Made by a program: the position numbers and the translations under genes
In this document: one piece after another, positions 20,372-31,430 of the stretch
Numbering within the stretch: the stretch's first letter is position 1
Layout of the letters: every line of letters begins with the position of its first letter
Notes under the pieces: generated by a model
What the model was told of the DNA's origin: nothing
Databases searched by the model: none
The model's input: the letters and a program-made list of their open reading frames with translations, nothing else
Assembly: GCA_035578175.1 (NCBI GenBank)
Contig: JAQMRL010000006.1
Coordinates: forward strand, 64,340,001-64,404,000
From: Catonia carolina
Taxonomy: Eukaryota > Arthropoda > Insecta > Hemiptera > Achilidae
Direction: 5' to 3'
DNA length: 64,000 nucleotides

Positions 20372-20398
20372 TGTTTAGCCCCTGTTAAAACCCTGTGA

Positions 20399-20623
20399 AG
20401 GGTTTTACTACCGCCAGTAGATCTAACCCCTTCGGATGGCACTTTGCCATTTACATTTAAGAGAAGACAGTTCCTCATCCGTTTAGCATTTGCGATTACA
20501 ATAAATAAATCCCAAGGCCAAACATTCAACAAAGTTGGCCTTTATCTGCCACAGCCGGTATTTTCACATGCACAATTGTACGTTTACATTTTTGTGCGGG
20601 TTTTCCCGCACAGGTTCACCTAG
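20399..20623 (+). pseudogene. Helitron Pif1-type helicase, C-terminal fragment
   Basis: An open frame of about 74 codons reading [40 protein letters not shown], then [17 protein letters not shown]. These are the last conserved motifs of Pif1-family helicases as found in Helitron transposons ([31 protein letters not shown]). Here HGQ has become HAQ and the final SR motif is scrambled. The Rep nuclease and the rest of the helicase are not visible. Helitrons transpose by rolling-circle replication. Confidence 0.8.
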
Positions 20624-22904
20624 TTTAATTTAAATTTAAGCAGCCAGGTCTGGTAATTTTCAGCAAATTACTATTGTTTTTTTTACATCTAAAATTTGAA
20701 AAGTTTTTGGAAAATTTTTAAATATTTGTTTTCTCGTTGTTTGGTCCTGGCTCGTCAACTTAAATTTATCTGTTTTCTTTATATTGTTAAAAGTTTTAGA
20801 TTTATGGTTTAATTTTACGTAGTTCTATCTGGGCTTCTAGATGGTTCTACAGACCGTCTTGTACATGTTTGATTCATGTATTCAATCATGTTATGTACTT
20901 TCTTGGGCTTTATTAAGTCTATTTGTAATTACTTAGTTTTACAATATCATTTGTTGTTTCTTAAAATTTAAATTCGTTGATTTTGTTTTTTTAATCATCA
21001 ACTTTTGGGGTTATTCTTTTTTAAAGATAAATGGGGGCGTTATAGTTTTGAAGTTTTCTAGTAGTTTCTTGTACTAATTCTGTTTGGAACTTGTATTCCA
21101 GGGTTGAATTGGCATATTTTTAAAAAAATGACAGTTTTCAATTCATACCATTAAGATGAAGTATTTTACTGATCTCTACAATGGTTGCACATAACTTGTA
21201 AAGTTAAATGTTGGAGATTTATAAAATGTAAAAAGGCCCGTAAAGAAAATTCATGTTCATCGATCATGGTCACGATTTGAAGTGTTTCAATAGTTCAGTT
21301 GTAATACTAAAAATATTAAAATTTCAATGGGTTTTATAAAAAATTAGTTTTCAATAACTATGATGGACTTTTGGTTAAGAACAAAATTTATTTTTACGTT
21401 TTCGTCTTTTAATTTAGGTTAAAAAGTTTTCCAGTAAATCATCTTTTACAACTTAACTTGTTTTTTTGAAAAGGACCCATAACTGTAATTCTTTGACTGG
21501 CATTGGTGTTACCGTGCCACGTTAATTAATTATGTTCATTTGGTTAAAAGACCTAATTTTTCAAAATTTAAATCCATTTGATATTGTTTTTATAAACTTT
21601 TTTTATTTTTCATATTCAATGTGTGTGGAATTCATAACTGTTAATGGAATTTTCTTTGGTTTCTTTTGTAACAACTTTGCATAAATTTACTTTCAATACC
21701 GTAGCTTACAAGTTAATAAAATATTTTCTTATAAGGTAGGCCTATATCTAATAACTAACTTTGTGTAGACCTATAACGTTGCTGACAAAATTGTTGATGA
21801 ATTAAATGAAAATATTTTTTGAAGGTTGTCGCCAATCCTTTTGCTCATTTTATATATGCTAGTATAATTTATTTTCAATATTATAATTTTTTTAAAGTGC
21901 ACGTCCTTTTGTTAATTTTATTTTTAAAAAAATATTCTTATTTGCAGACTAACTTTAAATATTTATGGTATTGTTATATATATATATATTTAAAAAACAT
22001 ATGACGAATTATTCCATATAATCTTGGCGAATCTGTATTATAAAATTTGTATTGTATAAATTAAATTTTTTTTAACTGTTTCACTTCTCTTTTGTAATGC
22101 TAAATTTCATTATAGAAATTTTCTGATTTTCTGGGCCAAATTTTTTTTATATTAAAGTTTTAATGTTTTGTGCAACTATTTCTGGTGTATGTTTTTTCTC
22201 TCGCAACCACCTTTCAACGCTTCCTATGTTTTTTATTTTTTTTTAATTTTTCTTAATATCATTTTGTTCATCTAGTTGGTTTCGTAAAAGGAGGAGTAAC
22301 ACTTTCTTAATATAAAATCAATAATAACTTAAATTAAGTTCATAAAAATGTACTAATAGGCTACATAGTTTATTCAGTTTCTGATTAAATAATCAAAAAT
22401 TGCTTTATATATTGTTAAAATTTTAATAAAATTATAAAGTAAAGGATACTACATAAACTAAATAGGATTATACAATTAACAACGATACCTTTAGAAGTTC
22501 AATTCAAACGCAAGTATTAAACACTGGTAACAGTTTATAGGCATAATTTCCTAACAACCAGTACACTGTGTGGACTGCAGCTCGGCGCACGGCTGTCATC
22601 GCCATACTAATCTTTCAGAAAACATTGACTTCATTTAATACGAACGCCTAAGCATTTACTCAAACATATCACTTTATACTAATGCATTTATTTGTTTCGT
22701 TTACTTTAATACCAACGCTGAGTTATTTTCTGTTTTAATAAATCTATTAATACATGTGATCGATTGCAAACAAATAAAATTTGTTTGTTGCCCTACTGTT
22801 TAAATTTGATTTAGATATAAATAAACTAAAAAAAAAAATCGTGCAAATTGATCAGGTCGGCGCTCTAATTATAAAACTACCGAACTTGCGATTCATATTT
22901 TATT
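20624..22904. other. AT-rich intergenic or intronic DNA
   Basis: T-rich with many short homopolymer runs and a (TA)n at 21979-21989. No family named in this annotation and no convincing coding frame was found. Confidence 0.5.
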
Positions 22905-23589
22905 ATCCGACATTTTGTTTGAAGAAGTGAATTAAAAAAGAACCACACAATTGACACTTAATACATGTACGTAAGTACCTGTAGTATAGTTACACAAATC
23001 ACGCGTAACCATTCCCTTTTAGAAGCTCTACAATGAAAATGCGAGAGAAAGGAATTATAGGCCTACGATATCGACACTACAACTGAAGTTAAAGTACGTA
23101 TAATTATATATTACTCACAGTAATAAAATCAGTTAACATGAACGCTCTAATGTTAACAATTCTGTTTTGTTTATATTTCTATGTGTGACATATGACATAA
23201 TCATAATGTCATGTGGTTCGAACGCGAACAATGTGTGTTGGCAGTTTTTAAAGGAACAGTGAAGTGCGAGTTATGCTTTTGGAAATAAATGACTTCCCCA
23301 CCACCAGACCAGAATGGCGTACACAAGGCCGTGCGCCAAGCTAGAGTTTCACACACTTTTGTACCTATGTTGACTACTTTGAATGAGAAGTAGAAGGCAA
23401 GTAGAGGCAACAGGTACAGTGCAAGCTTCTATTGAATTTACATCTAGTATACTTAATCCAAATTCGTGGCGTAGATAGTGGAGGGGTGGCGTAATACCAT
23501 TATAACAATAATCAAATTTACTCGGTTTTTTTAAATTATGCACTCAATATCGTTTATTTTATTTCATAATTATAATAAACAGTACTTTA

Positions 23590-23955
23590 TTAGACTAAAT
23601 TCAAGCACCAATCAGCACAATTGTTCATGCATTGAAAATCAATACAATTAGCACGTTTGAATAGGCCCCACGCACCTTTAGTCCAATTATCTGAACATTC
23701 CACGAGACAATCACCACACTTATAGCACGGTGAATTGCCTGTACATCGCGGACAGCAATTAGGACATAGCATTTGGTCATAGAATATCACACAAAATCCT
23801 TCACCAAATAGGTAGATTATAAAGCAAATTAGAGTCACTCCAGCAGCAGACAATCCAAAAACAATAAAACCAATGACTGATCCAATGAACTTAAGTGATT
23901 TATGGACCTTGGCTTTGGCTCCTGGGTCAGAAGTAGGCCGTCCATCTACTGTTTC
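23590..23955 (-). CDS. Cys-rich membrane-anchored protein, last exon, paralogue 2
   Basis: Paralogue of 3611-3970. It has the same acceptor (TGTATGTTTTAG), phase 0, ETVDGRPTSDP start, membrane segment (IGSVIGFIVFGLSA) and FKRANCIDFQ / NNCADWC ending, then LNLV and a stop, 121 residues in all. It has 14 cysteines with a middle block CPNCCPRC, PCYKCG and CLVEC in place of the other copy's CCDVCCC. AATAAA signals follow. An ungapped 67-base block coding for the middle differs at roughly 32 positions from copy 1, against about 7 of 110 in the adjacent intron. Frame preservation through such divergence argues for a real protein. No family name is offered. Confidence 0.6.
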   Translation of the reverse strand, partial: ETVDGRPTSDPGAKAKVHKSLKFIGSVIGFIVFGLSAAGVTLICFIIYLFGEGFCVIFYDQMLCPNCCPRCTGNSPCYKCGDCLVECSDNWTKGAWGLFKRANCIDFQCMNNCADWCLNLV

Positions 23956-24091
23956 CTAAAACATACAAAGTAAACATCACCTGTCAGTCGCTATTCTTAC
24001 AAATTTAATAAAAAATTTACTTTAAAATGCTGAGATCAGTCCGGATAGTCAAAACGTTAAGATTTGAGAGCTAATAGAGAAAAAACACCCG

Positions 24092-25485
24092 CAGAGTGTT
24101 TTTAAGTCGTATTACCCAATTGTAAATTTCTGGTAATTTATTTTTAAGAAAATTAAATTTTGTTTTGTGACACTAAGTTGGAAGCCCTATTCTACCGATG
24201 TAGATACGGCAGAGTAAGTTGATTTTCCTTGAGTTGTGTAAAATTGTATGCTGTTTCCAGTCGTTTAACGAATAGAATGTCTTTTACCCTACAACAAAGG
24301 GTTTTTATTTTTGAACAATATTTTGCTACAAAATCGTACGCGAGTGTAAAAGAATCATTTTTAATTAATTTTTTTGGTGTTCCTCCACCAGAAACAATGT
24401 GAATTTCTAGGCTAACAAACCAATTTTGAAAGAAAGGTAGTGTTTCTGACAGAAAACGTAGTGGTCAATCAACCTTGATAGCCTTGACAGATGACGTTGG
24501 TCGACAACCTTGACCAACTCTTGACAGATGACGTTTCAGAGAATGTGAAAACAAGATTTCTCAATTCTCCAAGGAAAAGTTTACGAAAACTTTTCTCGCA
24601 AGTTGGTTTGTCATATTTGAGTGCTCAGAAAGCTGCTAAAAAATTAAAATTGTATCTTTATCGCGTACGATTTGACCAAGAGTTTCAGCCTCTAGATTTA
24701 AACAACCGATTGCAATATTTCCGTTGGTTTAGGTCTTTCGTAAATGAAAACGGAATCGAAATTTTAAAACAGTGTTCTTTAGTGATGAAGCTTGGATCAA
24801 TCTAGACGGTTATTTGAACAGTCTAAACACTCGAATTTAGGCGACTGAAAATCCTAACGCTGTACAAAAAAAATCTTTGCATCCTGCAATAATTGCTATG
24901 TGTTGTGCGATATCTCGTCATAGTGTAGTCGGACCCATATTCTTCGAACCGACAGTAAATGGTGAAGTATACAGGAACATTGTGTGTCAATTTTTGTCCC
25001 TCCTTGAAACTCAAGAACGGCTGGTTTCAGCAAGTCGGCGTTACTTGCCACACGTCTCGAGAAACCATGCATTTTCTGCAAGACTTCTTTGGTGGTCGAA
25101 TAATAAGCAAGGCCTTATGGCCTCGAAGGTCCACACACCTCACATCTCTTGACTACTTTTTGTAGGACTACATTTATTCCGAGGCCTTCAAAAACAATCC
25201 TCACACTATTGATGAACTTAAAGTCAATATTACAGACTTAATCACGAATGTAAGTCTCCAATGCAACTCTTTAAAAGATTTCTGCTGATATGCTTAAAAG
25301 AGTTGGAGCGTGTATAACCGCATATGGTGGCGTTTTGAGCATAATCTTTTACAATTATAGAAGTACCTGTAATGATATCTTTTTATTTAATCTCTTTTGA
25401 AAGTAACAAATACATTTTTTTATTACTCTATTTCCCTTTAAAAATTACATTACAAATTGGGTACCAGGACTAAAATTTTACTCTG
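24092..25485 (+). mobile_element. Dead mariner-like element, duplication copy 2
   Basis: Same element as 4182-5515, with right-end TA at 25486-25487; the left TA has decayed. The transposase relic shares the Val at the second catalytic position (FQQVGVTCHTSRETM) and most other lesions, so it was already inactive when the segment duplicated. A short local repetition near 24473-24535 (CCTTGA / TGACAGATGACG) is private to this copy. Confidence 0.85.
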
Positions 25486-25599
25486 TATAATTTATTTTGA
25501 CGTAATGTCATATTATTTTATCTACAACTGCACTCACATACCTTATTATTTGTTCGTTTTGTGTTAACTGTTTTGAATATTCTGGAATATTCTGTTTGG

Positions 25600-25995
25600 A
25601 TAGCTTTTTGTTTGTCAATTAGGTCATTAGCCGGAAGGCTGGTTTGAACTTCTAGAGGCTTTACTAATTAAAACGAGGAGTGAGGGTGCTTATTATTACC
25701 TTCTTCACTGAGCAGAAAAGTATGCTTATCACCATGCCAGGCCCTCTGGAAAGCATCTACTCGTACTTTCCACCCTGTAAATGACAGATAACTCTGACGT
25801 GTCTTTTACACCTCTACTAGTCTGGTGCACTAGTCCTGTGCTCTTAAATGTTTCAGTCATAGTATAACCGGCTGACCATGTGATAAGAAACAAAAGTATT
25901 TTTTGTAGCCCTGGAACTAGCAGATGCAAATAATTTAACTCTCCACCTACCGCGTTTAAACCAGCCTATCAGCTGATGACCTAAACAACAACGCT
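25600..25995 (-). repeat. Family N SINE (minus) plus N tail, duplication copy 2
   Basis: Counterpart of 5627-5999, with the same head-to-tail arrangement of a minus-strand SINE and a short plus-strand N tail (TTTAAACCAGCC then CTAAACAACAA). The arrangement therefore predates the duplication. Confidence 0.65.
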
Positions 25996-26150
25996 ACCGG
26001 TTATGGAAGGATTTCTTACCAATATAATAGATAGAGAGCTTTTTGTGATTTGTTGAATAAGCTTGTTTAAAATTTTGTGCTGTTAAGTTGAATTTAGTAT
26101 TGTCGTCCATAGTTTGAAATGTAGTTTTTTTATAATAAAGAATCTTACTG

Positions 26151-26570
26151 ATAAAGAACCAATCACTGATGTAATGCGCAAAAAGAGACTTTCTTTCTTT
26201 TCGCATATCCTCAGAACTCCAGAAAACCGATTATTAAGAAAAATTGTAGAAAAATTCATGTGTGCAAAAACAGAAGGAGCTACAATTCCTTGGCTTGAAG
26301 AAATCAAAAAAGACAGAACAGAATTAAATCTAACAATTGCTGATGTCAAAGATCGCACACCGTTTACAAAGAAACAATTAATGACAAAAACAAAATTTTT
26401 TTCAGTAAGAAAAATTAAACGAAAAGAACAGGTTTGTTTAGACGAATTGAGATAAGCAAGATCCGACAGAATGAAAAAGTATTGGCAAGAAAGAAATGAA
26501 AAGGAAATAAACTGCCGAAGGAAAAGAACTAACCAAAGAGACTAAAGTGATCCTTTGTGGTCATAAAAAA
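26151..26570 (+). mobile_element. RTE-like non-LTR tail, private to duplication copy 2
   Basis: A 420-base 5'-truncated insertion flanked by 14-base direct repeats AAAGAATCTTACTG (26137-26150 and 26571-26584). Copy 1 has a single AAAGAATCTCACGG at this point (6142-6158). It encodes an RTE-type C-terminus on the plus strand: VMRKKRLSFFSHILRTPENRL, IPWLEEIKKDRTELNLT, then DVKDRTPF and a basic tail. It ends in a short A-run. Confidence 0.85.
26154..26455 (+). pseudogene. RTE-like ORF2 C-terminal fragment
   Basis: An open frame of about 100 codons with no native start. It carries the conserved tail of RTE-type polyproteins (KRLSFFSHILRTPENR, matching 'R.L...GHI.R..D.R', then WLEEIKKDR and DVKDRTPF). 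A stop after LDELR is followed by RMKKYWQERNEK in the same frame, the usual extreme C-terminus, so one nonsense change truncates it. Confidence 0.75.
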
Positions 26571-26759
26571 AAAGAATCTTACTGGTGTAAAGTCTCTAAA
26601 TTAGCGACCTTGACATGGCCGTTTAAAAAATAAAAACCAACACTAAATTTACAAGGAAAACGGATGTAAAAAAAATTAAATTAAAACAAATTTAACAAGT
26701 AAGAAATTTAAATTTTAACCAAAAAAATACACACGGACTTAACAGTTAAATTTTAAAAG

Positions 26760-27544
26760 AAAAAATCTGGGGTGAAACGCTCAGACGACTTTCTCCTGCC
26801 AATGCAAATAATGAACAATATTACCTAACATTAAAAATAAACGAAAAACGAACGTCAAAAACATAACCTAATTTTAATCATGAGAGAATGATGCAAAATG
26901 AAAACCAACCCTTAGTTTGGCTTAATAACACAGAAAATCTCTCTTTCACGCTGACCTAAGCTCTATAGAAGAAAATGCGTAAATAAAAGTTGTATATCTT
27001 TTAATTTCCTATAAATTACATTCAATTATATTACATTCACTTTTGTCTTTAAATACATACCAAAGCCAAAATCTGAAAAATTTATTTTTTACAGATTTTC
27101 ATGGAAAAAAGAGAAAATCACTAATGACCGCTAAACTAAGCGTTTCACACACTAACGTTTGTAATAAAAGTTTTAGGTTTTTAACAGTTTTACAACTTGG
27201 ATGATATACACTTTTGTCCCAAAATGCATATTAAGGCCGCGATCTTAAAAAAAAATTTTTTTTCCCATGAGAGCACTGCCTCCCCAAGAATTTCAGCAGG
27301 CATGGCGCCTACCCTACATAATAGTGCTTAAAATATATAGTACATAAGGTGATTTTTAATCTTAAAAACCGTTTATGAGAAAATCTTAAAAAGGTGATAA
27401 ATGACACGAATAAACAAAATACTACTTCCGGTTGACTGATTTTGATCAAAATGTTCGTATCGGTTCCTCTAGTTACTTAATTTATGTTTCAAGTTACAAT
27501 GTCGTACGATGTTTCGGTCTTTAGATATTTTGTTTACACACACG

Positions 27545-27586
<42 letters not shown>

Positions 27587-27720
27587 TGCCAATCGCTAAA
27601 AAATGTTTTTTTTTGGTTGTGGGGATCTGTAAATGTGTTTATCCGGTGAAAACTCAATTTCTTAAATTCGCCATGAAAACAATACTTTCCTTGCTACATA
27701 TTCAAATAAATGAATAAACA
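26760..27720 (-). repeat. Family A dispersed repeat, copy A7
   Basis: Minus-strand copy equivalent to A2 in duplication copy 1, with its own (CG/CA) tract at 27536-27583 that is longer than the A2 allele. Confidence 0.75.
27536..27583 (-). repeat. (CG)(CA)n microsatellite in A7
   Basis: ACGCGCGCGCG followed by about 18 CA units. Paralogous to 7131-7172 but differently expanded since the duplication. Confidence 0.9.
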
Positions 27721-27869
27721 ACTGTGAAGTCATGGTGAACTTGATGTTTCCATCATTACCTTCATCATAGTCATATTATAGTTAGAAATATTGTACGGCA
27801 AGTAATAAAGATTGAAGTGTGTGAGCACAGTTAGTACTGTTGTCATTAATTTAATATTTTCGAACGAGA

Positions 27870-28498
27870 TTTGTAAAACTGCCATTCAGCTATTTCCTTT
27901 GGCTGTTCAATTTTTGAATTGCTTTATTCTCTGATTCGGACATCAGGGCAAGATCGTCTGCAAGTGCTTGCCCCTGTAGCAGGTTCACAGTTTTTTTTTT
28001 ACAGAATTCTTAGAAACGTTTCAGAGATATTTCATGATTTCGTCCAAAATGACACCAAATAGCATCGGTAACAGGCCATCACCTTGTCTTAGCCATGTCA
28101 TGATTCACAAAAAACTCACTAATTTTATTCCTAAAACTTAATTTTTGAGTCTATTTCATGAGATGAATAGTCTTCACCAACACCATATTAGTTAAGTTTG
28201 TTAACCAAGGTGTTCCTGTCTATCGATTCGCATATTATTAACAATATTATTATACTGTAACAGAAATTTTCTCTTACCATGAACATCAGAAAAATAACAA
28301 ACAAAACAAACATTGTTTTTCTGTTGTCTGAAGATTTGACTGTCATCTTTAGGAAATGAATTTTGTATCTAAAACTGTAGAAACCAAATTTCGTGTTGTA
28401 GAACAACCATAAAAACAAAAATAATAATTTCTAATAATTGTAATAAATAATTACTAAACATTAGATAATTAATAATTTAAATGAATGGTTAATGGAAA
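27870..28498 (-). pseudogene. RTE-like reverse-transcriptase relic 3
   Basis: Copy 2 counterpart of 7465-8095. CESIDRNTLVNKLN is readable on the minus strand at about 28190-28235 and DEIMKYL at about 28040; stops separate them. Confidence 0.7.
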
Positions 28499-28784
28499 CG
28501 ATGTCATATTAATGTAATATATAATATTATTTGGCATGACAATAAATTTTATAAATTTATTGAAATTCTATTTATATGAAACATATACAATTCCATAAAC
28601 ATGCAAAACAGGTTTAAAATTATTTCGAAAAATATTCACCATCTTCAAAGATGTAATTTAAAATAATGAGTTTTACAAAAGGATTCATTATTCTTTAATT
28701 ATTAATTTATTAAAATATTATCATTGGTTTATTCTAGTATGTATTGAAACTATTTACTATGTAATAAAATTTGTCAAAGTGTTT

Positions 28785-29525
28785 AGTTAATCCCAAAAAT
28801 AATACACATTAATACGAGTAATATTACAAAAGTATAGTTTTAAAAGTTGTATCAAATCTATAGCTCACCCAAGTTTGATGTATGTTGTTATTTGACTAAT
28901 CTGCTTAAATCAATGTGACGTTGAAGTAGTTCACACAGTGAATAAACAAAATTTAGTTTTTGACTTCCTTTTAAAGCATTTCATCAACCAATCACTTTGT
29001 TTATGCTAATTTTGAGAAACGAATTCGTTTATTTTGTTGATTATTATGAATGCATAAGTTTTTGGGTCCTAGCGAACGAAGTTTTACAAATATTGTGCCT
29101 GAAAATATATCAGTAATCAGTGAGATAATGCCTAAAAATTTTGCGTCAAAATGTGCAGTTTATAACTAAATAAAAAAGAGAAAACTTACGGACAATATAT
29201 GATCCAAAAAAATGAAAATATTTATATTTGGGAATGAAAAAATAACTAACTAAAGAAAGAGTACCATTCAGTTTTACGGACATATTTATAAAATAGATTA
29301 GAAAAAATTTACGAAACAGTTATTTGATATTCAAACATTACAAGGCACAGAATAGACTTTTTATGGACACTTAAAATATAAAGAAGATGAAATTACTGTA
29401 TGGCATAGAGTACCGATATGAATTTATAAAAGCATTTAAAGATTTTGAGGGGTTCCAACAGAATGAGAAGACAATAAATGATAACAAGATGGTCAGGAGA
29501 AAAGTGTACAGTTAAGCAATTAAAA
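28785..29525 (+). mobile_element. RTE-like element 3' region (family D), copy 2
   Basis: Matches 9441-10160 and 31440-32165. Its C-terminal block ends with GATTTTGAGGGGTTCC and AAGATGGTCAGG, as in copy 3, then is cut at about 29525 by unrelated sequence. Confidence 0.6.
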
Positions 29526-29579
29526 AAAGCTTCTCCTCAGGTCTCAGCGATATGTCATTCCGTTTTCTCTCTTAGGTTA

Positions 29580-29680
29580 GAGTGACCAAACGCCCCCGGG
29601 ATCCGCGATTGTCCCAGTTTTCCATTATTATTTAAGGGGTCCCGAACAACTATTTCGGGACGCTCGGAATTTAGTTTTGA
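29580..29680. repeat. Possible DNA-transposon terminus
   Basis: GAGTGACCAAACGCCCCC followed by a weak hairpin GTCCCGAA / TTTCGGGAC. The motif resembles ends of some cut-and-paste elements, and a pogo-like transposase head lies on the minus strand at higher coordinates. The link is not proven. Confidence 0.3.
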
Positions 29681-30009
29681 GCATTATCGTGGTGAAGGTA
29701 CGAGTTATCTCGCCACAATTTTGGTCTCATTCTGATAATTTTTCACATAACGGTTGCAAAACGCCTTGGTAGTACACATAGATATTGACTTAACTTTCAT
29801 AAATAAATTAAAGTCAAAAATAATTAGAGAGCATCCTTGTTCCTGGTCTTCCTAGTTCAGGGTCATATTCATTTGATTGAAGTGAAAGAATTGTCGCTCA
29901 TTCAACGCACTTCTCACTTTATCTGGAATAACTAGGTGTTTTGTCCTTGTGGCATACTTATGATATAGCGCCTTACGGATGTTCGACTATTTTGGATGTT
30001 CGATTTAAT

Positions 30010-30424
30010 CTTATGTAGCTTTCTTGTCATTTGCGTAAAACAAAACTATGACATTGTACAACTTTTTCTGTATAATCCGCTGAAACTTTCTGACAAATTG
30101 AAGTTTGTCTTCTAACGGATAAAATCTGCTGCCGCATATATATAAGCGCCAAACCATGATTTCCTTGGAGCAATAAATCCTTAGGAGTATTTTTATTTCT
30201 TGCCACTTCACCAGCCTTATATTGAATCATATACGTAACGCAGAAACCGTTATTTTTTACTTCCTCGATGTAATTAAAAATTTGAACGCCTACCTTAATT
30301 CTTCTTTTATGTTTCGCAATTATCTCACAGAAAACTGCCGTTCTGCCGCTCTGTTACCGTGTTGTTCAGCAAATGCAATAACTTTCAGTTTAAAACCAGT
30401 GGTATAACTGTTGTATTTCCCCAT
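30010..30424 (-). pseudogene. Pogo/Tigger-like transposase N-terminal region
   Basis: The minus strand starts at ATG (30424-30422): MGKYNSYTTGFKLKV, then IAFAEQHGNRAAERQFSV, a first CENP-B-type helix-turn-helix. A stop and frame change follow. Then MIQYKAGEVARNKNTP (30230) and HGLALIYMRQQILSVRRQT, CQKVSADYTEKVVQCHSFV make the second helix-turn-helix. This arrangement is typical of pogo/Tigger transposases. No DDE domain could be read toward 29700, so the element is broken. Confidence 0.75.
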
Positions 30425-30577
30425 TTAGCACGGTCAATTTACTAGACGGTAGGGATCATCAACAATATGCGCAGTGAAAAGCTCCGCCCCTGACGTCATC
30501 AAGTCACCAGCGACAGCCGACGCACGCTGAAGTACGCACGGTGCATACAGTTTCGGTCTGTAATACTTTACTAGTAT

Positions 30578-30997
30578 TTAATAATGGTGTGTTGTGCGAT
30601 TTTGGGTGTTCTAATCACGACAGACACCAAAAGGAGTTGGGCATTAAGTTTTACCGTTTTCCAACTGCCAGTGAAACTAGATTGAAGTGGATAAATGCTT
30701 GAAAGCGGGCCGAATAATTTTCTCCTGATGTGCGAGTGTTCAGTACATTTCGACGAATCAGGTTATGTACGCGATTTAAAGTCCGAATTACTACGTCTTC
30801 CATTAAAACGTGTCTTAAAGACTAATTCAGACCAACATTTAAATTTCCCGATTTGTAGTACCGTTCTACGTCCGGTAAACCCGACTTGTAGTGAACGTAC
30901 AAATCGAGCAGAGAAACTACACGCTCGTAAGGAAGTTTATTATATTTTAAACTCATCATCCAATTACAACACAGGCAGTTCACAAAATGAAGGATAG
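30578..30997 (+). pseudogene. THAP-domain protein pseudogene
   Basis: An ATG at about 30583 opens MVCCAILG. After a one-base shift the next frame reads CSNHDRHQKELGIKF, YRFPTASETRLKWINA and stop. A further shift leads to MCECSVHFDESGYVRDL and LKRVLKTNSDQHLNFP. Together these are the C2CH zinc-finger THAP module: C-x-C pair, conserved P in FPTA, W in LKW, and C-x2-H in CSVHF. THAP domains bind DNA and occur in P-element transposases and host regulators. Two frameshifts and at least two stops make it non-functional. A dinucleotide CTAGA with GGTA on each side (near 30441 and 31313) hints at inverted ends, unproven. Confidence 0.75.
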
Positions 30998-30999
30998 CC

Positions 31000-31430
31000 G
31001 TAGAGAAAGGTAGGTCTCGTTTTAATGAAGAACCGTCAAATTTGTATTTGCGCAGTCAGAGGAACTGATCTCTTAAAACGTGAAAATACCGAATAAAAAG
31101 AAGAAAAAAGTTACCTAGAGAAAAACTTCACGCCGAAAACGAAGAATTATTGTAATTAACATCGATTTCCCGTGTAAACATACCTCAACAGCAATGTTTA
31201 TAAAAACAATGCAATAATCCTACCGTTACTACGCACCGGCCAAGTTGTTGGGGACCAGCCTACATCATCACTCATATTATATCTCACAGCTGCTGCGCGT
31301 GACCGCTACCTCTAGTATAGTAACCGTGCCATTTAGAACTCTTAAGATACATACTACTATGGTTTACTCCTAAACCCACAGATAAGTACGATAAAAAAAC
31401 CCACAGTCACTTTGTACTGAAACTGGTTAT
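31000..31430. other. Downstream of the THAP relic, no clear feature
   Basis: May be the remainder of the THAP-bearing element (basic-residue-rich frames near 31085-31150), but no motif is secure. Confidence 0.4.

Larger units (their letters stand above)
22905..28498 (+). repeat. Segmental duplication, copy 2
   Basis: Collinear partner of 1066-8095 with the same order and orientation of components. It lacks the Jockey-like insertion (empty site near 23150-23162) and has a private RTE tail at 26151-26570. It ends at TGGAAACGAT (28490-28499). Confidence 0.85.

Noticed and set aside
30578..30997. Intact THAP-domain gene
   Set aside because: The zinc-finger module is spread over three frames with internal stops.
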